The position numbers and the translations under genes are program-made. Below, piece after piece: positions 24,956-33,191 of a stretch of 64,000 nt of DNA; position 1 is the stretch's first letter, and the number at the start of each line of letters is the position of its first letter. The notes under the pieces were generated by a model. That model was not told where the DNA came from. It did not search any database and worked only from the letters and a program-made list of their open reading frames with translations. This stretch comes from Aliishimia sp039978895 (GTDB lineage Bacteria > Pseudomonadota > Alphaproteobacteria > Rhodobacterales > Rhodobacteraceae), in contig JBDWAL010000013.1 in the NCBI GenBank assembly GCA_039978895.1, forward strand, positions 166,541 through 230,540. Direction: 5' to 3'.

Positions 24956-25378
24956 TCAGTTGTGAGCCGCGTCGCCCGAGTTCCGCACTTCCGCGATCGT
25001 TGTCAGTGCCAAACGTTCGACTAAGCTGCGCTCGATCTCTTCGAGAACAGAAGCAACCTTTTTCTGCAAAACTTGCTCGACTGAACACGCAGAGACTTCT
25101 CCTTTTACGTCAGTCGCAACGAGATTTTCATCCAGTGCAAGATAGACATCAGCCAATGTGATTTGGTCGGGCGCACGCGCAAGGCGCCATCCCCCCGCAT
25201 GTCCCTTCTCGGATGTCAGTAACTCTGCCTCGCGCAGCTTGCCCAAAACACGTCGGACAACAACCGGATTTGTTCCTGCATGTTCAGCAATATCCGCTGA
25301 GGTTCGCACACGTGCTGGCTCCGCCGCCATATGGCCAAGAGTATGAAGCGCGAGCGACAACCGTGAATTGCGTTTCAT
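24956..25378 (-). CDS. Rrf2-family transcriptional regulator
   Basis: A 140-residue winged-helix protein (MKRNSRLSLALHTLGHMA; SADIAEHAGTNPVVVRRVLG; KGHAGGWRLARAPDQITLAD). This is the Rrf2/YwnA pattern. Only one Cys (SACSVEQ) occurs where IscR/NsrR types have three, so an Fe-S cluster is unlikely and ligand or thiol sensing is more probable. Start chosen at 25378 with GGAG upstream; the longer frame adds 12 residues without support. Its target gene is not evident, as both flanks are gene-free, so it may be an orphan after loss of a neighbour. Confidence 0.85.
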   Translation of the reverse strand: MKRNSRLSLALHTLGHMAAEPARVRTSADIAEHAGTNPVVVRRVLGKLREAELLTSEKGHAGGWRLARAPDQITLADVYLALDENLVATDVKGEVSACSVEQVLQKKVASVLEEIERSLVERLALTTIAEVRNSGDAAHN

Positions 25379-26022
25379 GAAAGCGTTCTCCAAGACAGGA
25401 GGTAAACGTATCACTCTTTATTGCATCAATCTAGCAACTGAATAGATTGCAAGGCCTGCAAGCCAGCACATCGTAACTCGCATGTCATCGGTATGCCCGG
25501 GCGTCATGTAGTTTCGCGGGTTTCTTGGACTGAGAAGACAACGCCGCGCAACAGTGTGCTTAACAATCGCGCAAGCTGTCGGATTAGAATGAAGATCAAT
25601 GGTTAGTCTGACGTGAACATCGACATGGGTCCGTTGCGCGCCATCTGATAGAACCTTTGGCGAAGCTTAGGCAAAAACGCCATTCACTCAAAAAAGGTAT
25701 GATCGGCGATACGAACGATCCCGACCGAAACACCGCGTTGCATTTGATTTGCAGATCGACGGGAAGACGAGCTTTACGTTACTCAGCGCGACCAACATCT
25801 ATTTGCATTGTATGAAGTATCCCGATTTCACGTTTGATTTTTGTTGGGAAAGTTCAGCTCTGATGGACAGCTGAATGCCGCCTTGATCTTGGACGGCTAG
25901 TTTAGGAAACTAAAGAGCCTCGTTGCGCCGCAAGGCGGGTTTTGACCGCCATTTGCCGAGCCTCGTGTGTAAAAATTCGATCACGCGGCAAGTTGTTCGA
26001 GATGTTCTTTTATTTCCAGAGG
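25379..26022. other. Gap of about 640 bases, no gene
   Basis: No open frame with family features on either strand. It contains the Rrf2 promoter region and the downstream flank of the LacI gene. No inverted terminal repeats or transposase fragments could be supported. Confidence 0.5.
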
Positions 26023-27054
26023 CTAAGCTTGGCTTAGGGCTTTACAGGACCTTCTGACGATAAGTTCGGCTTTGCAATGAAAGCCATTTGTCGCCGTGTC
26101 CGAATTGATAATAGCCGATGAGAGTGCGGTACCGGCCCTGTTTCCGATCTGTTTGGCCGGAATTCGCACGGTGGTAAGGGCTGGCTCAATTTCCTCCGAG
26201 CCTTTGAAGTCGCCGATGCCTGTGATGGAGATGTCGTCAGGTACGTGCAATCCAGCTGCAGTGGCACCATAAAGCGCGCCGGTCGCCAGAATATCATTGC
26301 CACAAATAATTGCGGTGGGCCGTGTGTCTGCGCTGAGAAGTTCCAATGTATCACTTTTGGAGGCGGAAATACTGTAGACTGTCGTCAATTGCCAAGGATC
26401 GGGCACGTAAACACCCGCGTCCGTCAAATTTCGCATAACGGATTTGAAACGTGCCTCGGCACGATCATTTCCCCTTATGGGCGGGAACATGCACGCGATC
26501 TCGCGATGACCTTGAGATAAAAGATGTTCGACGATCATCGAACCCGCTAATTCATTGTCAGACCCAATACTTGGGTAACGCGAATTGTCAGCATAGTTCC
26601 ACATCAAGATGGCTGGATTAGTTTGGCGATCCAACAATTGATACACTGCTTCGTCATGGTCGAGCCCAGTAAGCACGATACCGTCAACGCGATGTTCCAG
26701 CATCTTGCGCAGGATTGAGTACTCACGTTGCTGATCATACCCGTGTGATGCCAGTAAGATCGTGAAGCCGTGTTCCGCGACGGTATCAGAAAAAGACTGG
26801 ACCACTTCGGCAAAAATGGCGTGATCTAGCGTGGGGACGATGACGCCGATGGTGCCACTTCGAATCCCGTGAATGGTCTGGGCGGCACGATTGCGAATAT
26901 AGCCCTGTTTGCGCACGGCCGTTTCGATTCTGCGTCGTGTAACGAGTTTCACCAAATCTGGGTGGTTGAAGTAGCGCGATACCGTCGACGGTGAAACACC
27001 AGCAGCTTTTGCAACCGTAAAAATATCTGCTCGTTTTATTTTTGAATCAGTCAC
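26023..27054 (-). CDS. LacI-family regulator of the TTT/Sau-like operon
   Basis: A 343-residue LacI/GalR regulator: helix-turn-helix DIFTVAKAAGVSPSTVSRYF, hinge AAQTIHGIRSGTIGVIVP and a two-lobe sensor (GNDILATGALYGATAAGLHV; ITGIGDFKGSEEIEPALTTV). It is divergent from tctA with about 105 bases between starts, including a TTTGCAAA-centred palindrome. It probably represses uptake and activation of the small acid used by the operon. It differs from the other LacI protein at 19628 in length and sequence, so the two operons have separate control. Confidence 0.9.
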   Translation of the reverse strand: MTDSKIKRADIFTVAKAAGVSPSTVSRYFNHPDLVKLVTRRRIETAVRKQGYIRNRAAQTIHGIRSGTIGVIVPTLDHAIFAEVVQSFSDTVAEHGFTILLASHGYDQQREYSILRKMLEHRVDGIVLTGLDHDEAVYQLLDRQTNPAILMWNYADNSRYPSIGSDNELAGSMIVEHLLSQGHREIACMFPPIRGNDRAEARFKSVMRNLTDAGVYVPDPWQLTTVYSISASKSDTLELLSADTRPTAIICGNDILATGALYGATAAGLHVPDDISITGIGDFKGSEEIEPALTTVRIPAKQIGNRAGTALSSAIINSDTATNGFHCKAELIVRRSCKALSQA

Positions 27055-27067
27055 TTAGCGCCCATTT

Positions 27068-27095
27068 ATGAAAACATTTGCAAAACTATTTTCAT
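27068..27095. promoter_or_regulatory. LacI operator candidate upstream of tctA
   Basis: ATGAAAA and TTTTCAT form 7-bp inverted arms around a region with the palindrome TTTGCAAA (27077-27084). It lies 14 bases outside the LacI start on the divergent promoter. The arrangement fits LacI autorepression and repression of tctA. Confidence 0.45.
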
Positions 27096-27158
27096 TGTTT
27101 AGCGTCAAAGATCAACTGCAAAGATAGGGGCCTCGGGCGCTTGGAATTTCTGTACTAT

Positions 27159-28652
27159 ATGGGCGATGTGTTTACGCCGATCAATTTCGCGCTGCTTCTG
27201 GTGGGCACAATTGGTGGGTTGATACTCGGTGCGACGCCGGGCTTGTCGCCAACGATGACTGTGGCTTTGATGATCCCTTTCACATTCAAGCTGCAACCCG
27301 AACAAGGCCTAATCTTGCTGGGGGCCGCCTACACGTCGACGGTTGCAGGGGGTGCGGTCAGTGCGATCTTGTTAAAAATCCCCGGTGCCCCCGCCAATAT
27401 TGCCACGACGCTTGACGGCCATACGATGGCCAAGAATGGGCAGGGTGCGAAGGCGCTTCAATTATCGTTTATCGCCTCGGCCATTGGTGGGTTGTTTGGT
27501 GTGTTTTTGTTGATCTTTCTTACCCCGGTCTTGGCACAATGGGCACTGGCCTTTGGGCCGTCGCATTTGTTTTGGTTGGCGATTTTGGGCGTGACAGTCA
27601 TCGGCACGCTCGACTCCAGCTCCGTTGTGAAGGGGCTTTTGTCAGGGTGCATCGGGTTGTGGCTGGCCACTATCGGCTTTGACGACATTATGGGCGCGCA
27701 GCGCTTTATCTTCCATTCCTCTGTCAGCGGCGGCATCAATGTGATCCCTGCCCTCATCGGCCTTTTCGCCATTCCACAAGTTATCACGATGTTTTCCAAG
27801 GGACGCAAAAAGTCCGAAGCCGAAATCATCACAGTTCAAAGCCACCCTATCGGTCAGGCTTTCACAGAAGTGTTTAGCCGCAAGACAGCCGTGGCGATCG
27901 GGACATCAATTGGAGCGATCATTGGTTTGATCCCCGGGGTTGGTGGTCAAATCGCGGGCTTGGTGGCCTATGACCAATCCAAAAAACTGTCTAAGGAAAG
28001 CGAGAAATTTGGAACCGGCCATCCCGAAGGCGTCATCGCTGCGGAAAGCGCGAACAACGCTATGGTTGGGCCAAGCCTTGTTCCATTGCTGACGCTGTCT
28101 ATTCCGGGGTCCCCAACTGCAGCAGTATTGCTTGGGGGTCTATTGATCCATGGTATTTTTCCGGGCCCCGGCCTGTTCACACAATACCCGCATGTGGTTT
28201 GGCCCTTCATCAATTCCATGCTGATCGGGCAAATCCTGATGTGCGTCTTTGGCCTGTTTATCGCCGGGTGGGCCGCGCATGTCGCGCGGGTGCCAAACAC
28301 CGTCATGGCGGCAATTGTCTTAGGGCTCGCGGTGTTTGGCAGCTATTCTGTGGGCCACTCAATGGGGGACGTTTATGTCATGGCCTCACTGGGGATTGGA
28401 ATGTACTTCCTTGAGCGATTTGGCTTCTCTGCGGCACCACTTGTTCTCGGCCTGATCCTTGGCCCAATCGCAGAAGCCAACTTTATCCAAGGCGCTATGA
28501 TCGCCAATGCGACAGTCGGAAAAGTGACATTTTTCCTGACGGGGTGGTTGAATTGGTTGCTGATCCTAATCGTTGTCGCCTCCATTGGGTATTCGATCTG
28601 GATGGAGTTGCGTCAACGCCGTTACACCACCAAGGAGGACGTCAGCGCATGA
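27159..28652 (+). CDS. tctA: Tripartite tricarboxylate transporter large permease TctA
   Basis: A 497-residue inner-membrane protein with about 11-12 helices. The TctA signature segments include GLILGATPGLSPTMTVALMI near the N-terminus and a second, inverted copy (IGAIIGLIPGVGGQIAGLVA), plus PLLTLSIPGSPTAAVLLGGL. It moves a small carboxylate or sulfonate anion with a cation gradient. Start set at 27159 (MGDVFTPINFAL); an ATG at 27078 would lie inside the operator and add 27 non-family residues. The stop overlaps tctB (ATGA). Confidence 0.9.
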   Translation: MGDVFTPINFALLLVGTIGGLILGATPGLSPTMTVALMIPFTFKLQPEQGLILLGAAYTSTVAGGAVSAILLKIPGAPANIATTLDGHTMAKNGQGAKALQLSFIASAIGGLFGVFLLIFLTPVLAQWALAFGPSHLFWLAILGVTVIGTLDSSSVVKGLLSGCIGLWLATIGFDDIMGAQRFIFHSSVSGGINVIPALIGLFAIPQVITMFSKGRKKSEAEIITVQSHPIGQAFTEVFSRKTAVAIGTSIGAIIGLIPGVGGQIAGLVAYDQSKKLSKESEKFGTGHPEGVIAAESANNAMVGPSLVPLLTLSIPGSPTAAVLLGGLLIHGIFPGPGLFTQYPHVVWPFINSMLIGQILMCVFGLFIAGWAAHVARVPNTVMAAIVLGLAVFGSYSVGHSMGDVYVMASLGIGMYFLERFGFSAAPLVLGLILGPIAEANFIQGAMIANATVGKVTFFLTGWLNWLLILIVVASIGYSIWMELRQRRYTTKEDVSA

Positions 28653-29113
28653 ACGACCTTCCCCGGACCCAACACATCATCGCCTCAGGCGCAATTGCCG
28701 CCGTCGGTGTGACCGTCGCCTACATTAGCTTCACACAAGAACCATCAGCCGCGTTCCTGTTTCCCCGTTTGATTGCATCTGTGTTTTCTGTTCTGGCGAT
28801 TTGGACGTTCGTGAAGGCTGTGATGGGCCGCACGAAAGTCGGCAATGGTCTGAGTACAACCCAAATGCGCAACATCGCGCCGGGCCTGATTGTGGCACTG
28901 ATCTATGCGTTTTGGGCTGCCAAAGAACTTGGATTTTATACAGCAACCACAATCGCCGTATTTGTCCTGCTTACCCTCTACGATCCCGCGCCGCACAACG
29001 CGCTGTCAACATGGATCAAACGAAGTCTAATTACCGCCGGTTTCATGGCGGTCATGTATGGTCTCTTTGCCATGTTGCTTAACGTCTACACCCCAAAAGA
29101 GATCTTTTCCTGA
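28649..29113 (+). CDS. tctB: Tripartite tricarboxylate transporter small subunit TctB
   Basis: A 154-residue membrane protein with four predicted helices (IIASGAIAAVGVTVAYISF; AFLFPRLIASVFSVLAIWTF; GLIVALIYAFWAAKELGFYT; ITAGFMAVMYGLFAMLLNVY). Topology and the FPRL motif fit TctB. The ATG at 28649 overlaps the tctA stop and follows AAGGAGG. It forms the membrane part of the transporter together with TctA. Confidence 0.88.
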   Translation: MNDLPRTQHIIASGAIAAVGVTVAYISFTQEPSAAFLFPRLIASVFSVLAIWTFVKAVMGRTKVGNGLSTTQMRNIAPGLIVALIYAFWAAKELGFYTATTIAVFVLLTLYDPAPHNALSTWIKRSLITAGFMAVMYGLFAMLLNVYTPKEIFS

Positions 29114-29172
29114 CCGCTGTGGGAGGCAGTCAAGGGAGCACCAAACGGAAGACCAACTTAGGGAGAATGAAA

Positions 29173-30141
29173 ATGAAAAAGTGGATTTCAGGGGCGGCAA
29201 TTGCGCTCACAGCGATGGCGGGAACCGCACTGGCAGATGGCCATGGGGATTATCCTGAACGGCCTATCATGTTGATGGTCAGCTATGGCGCCGGCGGTGC
29301 CACCGATTTCCAAGCCCGCATTGTCACGATGACTGCTGGCAATGAAGACGCGCTCAACATGCCGATTGCAATTTTGAACAAAGCCGGTGCGGGCGGTCGT
29401 GTCGGTTGGAACTGGATGGCCACACAAGTCGAAGCCGACGGTTACACCTTAGGCGCATATAATGTGCCGCATTTCATCGCCCAATCCATCGAAGGCGGCG
29501 TGGAATATTCAACTGACAGCTTTGAGCCAATCGCAAACTGGGGTGCTGACCCTGCAGTCTTTGTCGTTGGGGCAGATAGTGAATTCAACTCCATGGCTGA
29601 CGTAATTTCATATGCCACTGAAAATCCTGGCGGTTTGACCTTCTCAGGTGCGGGCCTGTTTGTGGGTCACCACATCGCAGCCCTTCAGCTTGAAAAAGCG
29701 GCTGGCGTTAAGCTTGCCTATATCCCAAACAATGCAGGTGGTGCGGGTGCCATGCGCGCAGTCATCGCTGGCGAGGTCTTGGGCGGCGTGAACAACCTGT
29801 CGGACGCGTTCCGCGCACGCGAGGCTGGCACCGTTAAAATCCTCGGTGTCTTTGATCTTGAGCGGAACTCGTTCATGGAGGACGTACCAACAATGAAGGA
29901 ACAAGGCTATGACATCGACAACGCGTCGGTGAACTTCCGCGGCGTGATGGTGCCTGCTGGCACAGATCAAGCGGTCATAGATCACCTTGCCGCCATTGTG
30001 CCGGGCATGTTTGAAAACAGCCGTGTCGCATCGCGTATGGCCGCTGGTGGATCGCCGATGCATGTCATGAACCGCGAAGAGGTTCAGGAAATGTGGGCCG
30101 CACGCCAAAAAACCCTCGAGGCACTTCTGGCTGACCTCTAA
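29173..30141 (+). CDS. tctC: Tripartite tricarboxylate transporter substrate-binding protein TctC (Bug family)
   Basis: A 322-residue periplasmic protein with a Sec signal (MKKWISGAAIALTAMAGTAL, cut after ALA). The mature part begins YPERPIMLMVSYGAGGATDF, the Bug-family loop that binds a carboxylate or sulfonate through backbone NH groups, and continues with NKAGAGGRVGWNWMA and GLTFSGAGLFVGHHIAALQL. The ATG at 29173 is better spaced from GGGAG than the one at 29167. The ligand cannot be read directly; the two enzymes downstream suggest sulfoacetate or a similar C2 acid. A strong hairpin follows the stop. Confidence 0.88.
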   Translation: MKKWISGAAIALTAMAGTALADGHGDYPERPIMLMVSYGAGGATDFQARIVTMTAGNEDALNMPIAILNKAGAGGRVGWNWMATQVEADGYTLGAYNVPHFIAQSIEGGVEYSTDSFEPIANWGADPAVFVVGADSEFNSMADVISYATENPGGLTFSGAGLFVGHHIAALQLEKAAGVKLAYIPNNAGGAGAMRAVIAGEVLGGVNNLSDAFRAREAGTVKILGVFDLERNSFMEDVPTMKEQGYDIDNASVNFRGVMVPAGTDQAVIDHLAAIVPGMFENSRVASRMAAGGSPMHVMNREEVQEMWAARQKTLEALLADL

Positions 30142-30150
30142 TCGACATTG

Positions 30151-30173
30151 GCGGGGCGCATGATGCGCCTCGC
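30151..30173 (+). terminator. GC-rich hairpin after tctC
   Basis: GCGGGGCGCA pairs with TGCGCCTCGC (10 pairs, one G-T) around a TGA loop. There is no T-tract. As after the other binding-protein gene at 13998, it probably stabilises the binding-protein mRNA and reduces downstream expression. Confidence 0.6.
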
Positions 30174-30194
30174 TGCACACCAAAAGGAATTCCT

Positions 30195-31610
30195 ATGAAC
30201 GCCGCTGATCCCATTGCTGCTGACATTGCCGAAGTTGAAGCCATCGTGGCGCGTGCACGCACCGCGCAGGCCGCCTTTGAAGCGGGCGGATCGCAAGCGC
30301 TGTATGACCGCGCAGCGCAGGCCGTCGCTTGGGCCATAATGGAACCAAGCCGCAACCGTCACCTTGCAGAGCTGGCCGTTGAAACAACCGGACTTGGGAA
30401 CGTGACCGACAAGATCACCAAGAACCACCGCAAAACTTTGGGTTTAATGCGTGATATCTCTGAGGCAGCGACCTATGGCGTCATCAGCGATGATTTGGAC
30501 ACAGGAATAACAGAAATTGCCCGCCCGATTGGTGTGATCGGGGCCGTTGTGCCTTCTACAAATCCCGGCGCTACCCCTGCCAATAATATCATCAACGCGC
30601 TGAAATGCGGCAACGCGATTGTTGTGTCCCCATCCCCAAAGGGTGTGCCAACTTGCGAAGCTTTGATCGAATACATCTATGCGGAATTCGACAAAGTCGG
30701 CCTTGATCATGGATTGGTGCAGATGATCCCCGGACGAGGCTCAAAAGAGAAAACACAGCGCCTGCTTGAGATTTCTGACCTGATCGTTGTGACGGGCAGC
30801 CAAAACAACGTAAAACGGGCTTATACATCCGGCACACCCGCCCTTGCTGTGGGTGCGGGTAATGTCTGCGTGATCGTCGACGAGACCGCTGATTTGGCGT
30901 CGGCAGCCCAGAAAATTGCCGCCTCCAAAACTTTTGATAATGCGACCTCATGTTCGTCCGAAAATTCAATCGTTGTCGTAGAGGCTGTCTATGATGCCTT
31001 CGTGGCGGAAATGGCCAAAACCGGTGGCGCACTGATTTCTGACGACACCAAAATCACCGACAAGCTTTGGGTCAAAGGCCATCTAAACCCACGCGCGATT
31101 GCACGAGATGCAAGTGAGATGATCGAAGCCTTGGGGCTGACAGATAAGGTTCCCGCAGACACCCAGTTCATCGCGGTTGAGACAAAGGGGATCGGTGCGA
31201 ACTATCCGCTATTGGGTGAAAAGCTTAGCCGCGTGTTGAGTGTTTTTCGCGCCACCAATTTTGAAGATGCAGTAGAAACAACCCGCAAGGTCCAGCTGCA
31301 TCAAGGCGCCGGCCATTCTGTTGGCATTCACACAAACGACGAGACACGCCCGCTCACATTGGCAAATGCCATTCCAACTAGCCGCGTGATCGTTAATCAG
31401 GCGCATACCTTTGCGACCGGGGGCGCATTCAACAACGGGATGCCATTTTCGCTATCAATGGGCTGTGGCTCATGGGGTGGCAATTCCATCGACGACAATC
31501 TGCATTGGAAGCACTTCCTTCAAAGCACCAAAATTGTGCGTGAAATTCCCGCCAGAGAACCTGCTTTGGAAGATATTTTCGGGGTTTATTGGAACGACGT
31601 CGGAAAATGA
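30195..31610 (+). CDS. sauS: CoA-acylating aldehyde dehydrogenase, sulfoacetaldehyde dehydrogenase (SauS)-like
   Basis: A 471-residue ALDH of the CoA-acylating clade. It has the substrate tunnel segment GVIGAVVPSTNPGATPANNI, the Rossmann element VVTGSQNNVKRAYTSGTPAL and the catalytic Cys in TFDNATSCSSENSIVVV. The early segment ITKNHRKTLGLMRDISE matches SauS-type enzymes, which reduce sulfoacetyl-CoA to sulfoacetaldehyde with NAD(P)H in sulfoacetate use. The next gene overlaps by ATGA and encodes an acyl-CoA synthetase, the exact partner needed. Missing from the window is xsc (sulfoacetaldehyde acetyltransferase), so the sulfonate role rests on this pairing and resemblance. Another acetyl-CoA-like acyl substrate is possible. 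Confidence 0.65.
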   Translation: MNAADPIAADIAEVEAIVARARTAQAAFEAGGSQALYDRAAQAVAWAIMEPSRNRHLAELAVETTGLGNVTDKITKNHRKTLGLMRDISEAATYGVISDDLDTGITEIARPIGVIGAVVPSTNPGATPANNIINALKCGNAIVVSPSPKGVPTCEALIEYIYAEFDKVGLDHGLVQMIPGRGSKEKTQRLLEISDLIVVTGSQNNVKRAYTSGTPALAVGAGNVCVIVDETADLASAAQKIAASKTFDNATSCSSENSIVVVEAVYDAFVAEMAKTGGALISDDTKITDKLWVKGHLNPRAIARDASEMIEALGLTDKVPADTQFIAVETKGIGANYPLLGEKLSRVLSVFRATNFEDAVETTRKVQLHQGAGHSVGIHTNDETRPLTLANAIPTSRVIVNQAHTFATGGAFNNGMPFSLSMGCGSWGGNSIDDNLHWKHFLQSTKIVREIPAREPALEDIFGVYWNDVGK

Positions 31611-33094
31611 TCTTTGATCGCCAGGCTCCCCCCCAAGGCACCGTTCGCGACTGGCTTGATGTCCGTGCCCAAAAGGGGGGTACAGCCGTTGTATTTCCGG
31701 AAACCGGCGACTCGCTGACGTGGTCAACCCTGCGGGATGAGGCACGCCTTATCGCCCGAAAAATGTCTGCGTCTGGGATCACAAAGGGGGAAAGCGTAGC
31801 GATCATTCAACCCAACGGGCGCGAAGGACTGGTCGCGACTTTTGCATCGCTTTACGGCGGATTTCGCACGACGATGATCAATCTCGCGGCAGGACCGGAT
31901 GCTATTTCTTATGCACTCGAACATTCTGGCGCACGGTTCGCATGTGTCCACGGATCCCAATCTGACACTTTTGACAAGATTGCACCGCGCGGTGTCGCGC
32001 GACTTGAACTGGATCAAATCGATACGTCGGCAGATCTTGAACCGCTTGCCTCGGATGACCATGCCCTGCTGATGTATACGTCTGGGACCACAGGAAAACC
32101 GAAGGGCGTTGTGCACACTCACTCCAGTCTCTTAGCGGGTGGCTGGACAACCACACTTGCCCATAGCCTTACAGTGCACGACCGCGGGCTCTGCGTCCTC
32201 CCTATCTATCACATCAACGGGCTATGTGTGTCAGTCATGGGCGCGCTGGTGTCTGGTGGATCGCTCGCCATGATATCGAAATTCTCAGCGAGCAAATTCT
32301 GGGCCCAGATTGAAAATGGCCATGCGACGTGGTTCTCGGTTGTTCCGACGATCATCAGCCATTTGTTGCACGGGGCAACGGATCCACAACCAGAATCGCG
32401 CGATAGGCTTCGGTTCGGACGTTCTGCATCATCGGCTTTGGCCATAGAAACCCAATCCGCGTTTGAAGCCCGTTTTGGCGTTCCCATAATCGAAACCATG
32501 GGCTTGACGGAAACTGCCGCACAAATCCTTTCTAATCCCTTCCCCCCTAGCATGCGAAAGATCGGCTCTTCTGGGGTGGCGTGCGGCAATGAAGTGCAAG
32601 TTATGACGCCAGATTTCACAGAAGTGGCACGCGGCGAAGAAGGCGAAATCACAGTTCGCGGACCAAACGTCATGCGAGAATACCTGCATAACCCTGATGC
32701 AACCGCCGCGACGTTTGCAGGCGATTGGCTCCGGACTGGTGATCTTGGGCGCATGGATGAGGACGGATATGTATTCGTAACAGGCCGTTTGAAAGAACTG
32801 ATCATCAAGGGCGGCGAAAACATTGCACCGCGCGAGATCGACGAAGTTCTCTATAGTCATAACGACATTGTCGAAGCCGCCGCCTTTGCACGACCCTGCC
32901 CAAAATATGGGGAGCGGGTTGAAGCCGCTGTGGCCGTGCGCCACGGATCAAACTTGGTCGAGACTGAGCTTTTATCGTTATGCGTGGATCGCCTAGGCGC
33001 GTTCAAATCCCCTGATCGTATTCATTTCATGACAGAACTGCCCAAAGGGCCGTCTGGGAAAATTCAACGACTGAAGCTATCTGAATTGCTGTGA
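31607..33094 (+). CDS. sauT: AMP-forming acyl-CoA synthetase, sulfoacetate-CoA ligase (SauT)-like
   Basis: A 495-residue adenylate-forming ligase: P-loop LLMYTSGTTGKPKGVVHTHS (about 148-167), A5 motif ETMGLTETAAQ, A7 WLRTGDLGRMDEDGYVFVTG, A8 hinge GRLKELIIKGGENIAPREID and the C-terminal lysine LPKGPSGKIQR. Start at 31607 overlaps the SauS stop. Placed with a TTT importer and an acylating ALDH, it would activate the imported acid to its CoA thioester for reduction, as SauT does with sulfoacetate. In SauT-less organisms a similar pair could act on other short acids. It ends the operon; the next gene is on the other strand. Confidence 0.65.
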   Translation: MIFDRQAPPQGTVRDWLDVRAQKGGTAVVFPETGDSLTWSTLRDEARLIARKMSASGITKGESVAIIQPNGREGLVATFASLYGGFRTTMINLAAGPDAISYALEHSGARFACVHGSQSDTFDKIAPRGVARLELDQIDTSADLEPLASDDHALLMYTSGTTGKPKGVVHTHSSLLAGGWTTTLAHSLTVHDRGLCVLPIYHINGLCVSVMGALVSGGSLAMISKFSASKFWAQIENGHATWFSVVPTIISHLLHGATDPQPESRDRLRFGRSASSALAIETQSAFEARFGVPIIETMGLTETAAQILSNPFPPSMRKIGSSGVACGNEVQVMTPDFTEVARGEEGEITVRGPNVMREYLHNPDATAATFAGDWLRTGDLGRMDEDGYVFVTGRLKELIIKGGENIAPREIDEVLYSHNDIVEAAAFARPCPKYGERVEAAVAVRHGSNLVETELLSLCVDRLGAFKSPDRIHFMTELPKGPSGKIQRLKLSELL

Positions 33095-33191
33095 CTGGAA
33101 CGAAACGAGACGAACAACCGATCAAGTTGCCGCATTTCCGAAAACTTCTAATGATGAAGATGCTGGCACGGGTTGCGACATCTCGTTGAGA

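Noticed and set aside
25379..26022. Insertion sequence remnant
   Set aside because: No terminal inverted repeats, target duplications or transposase fragments could be supported.
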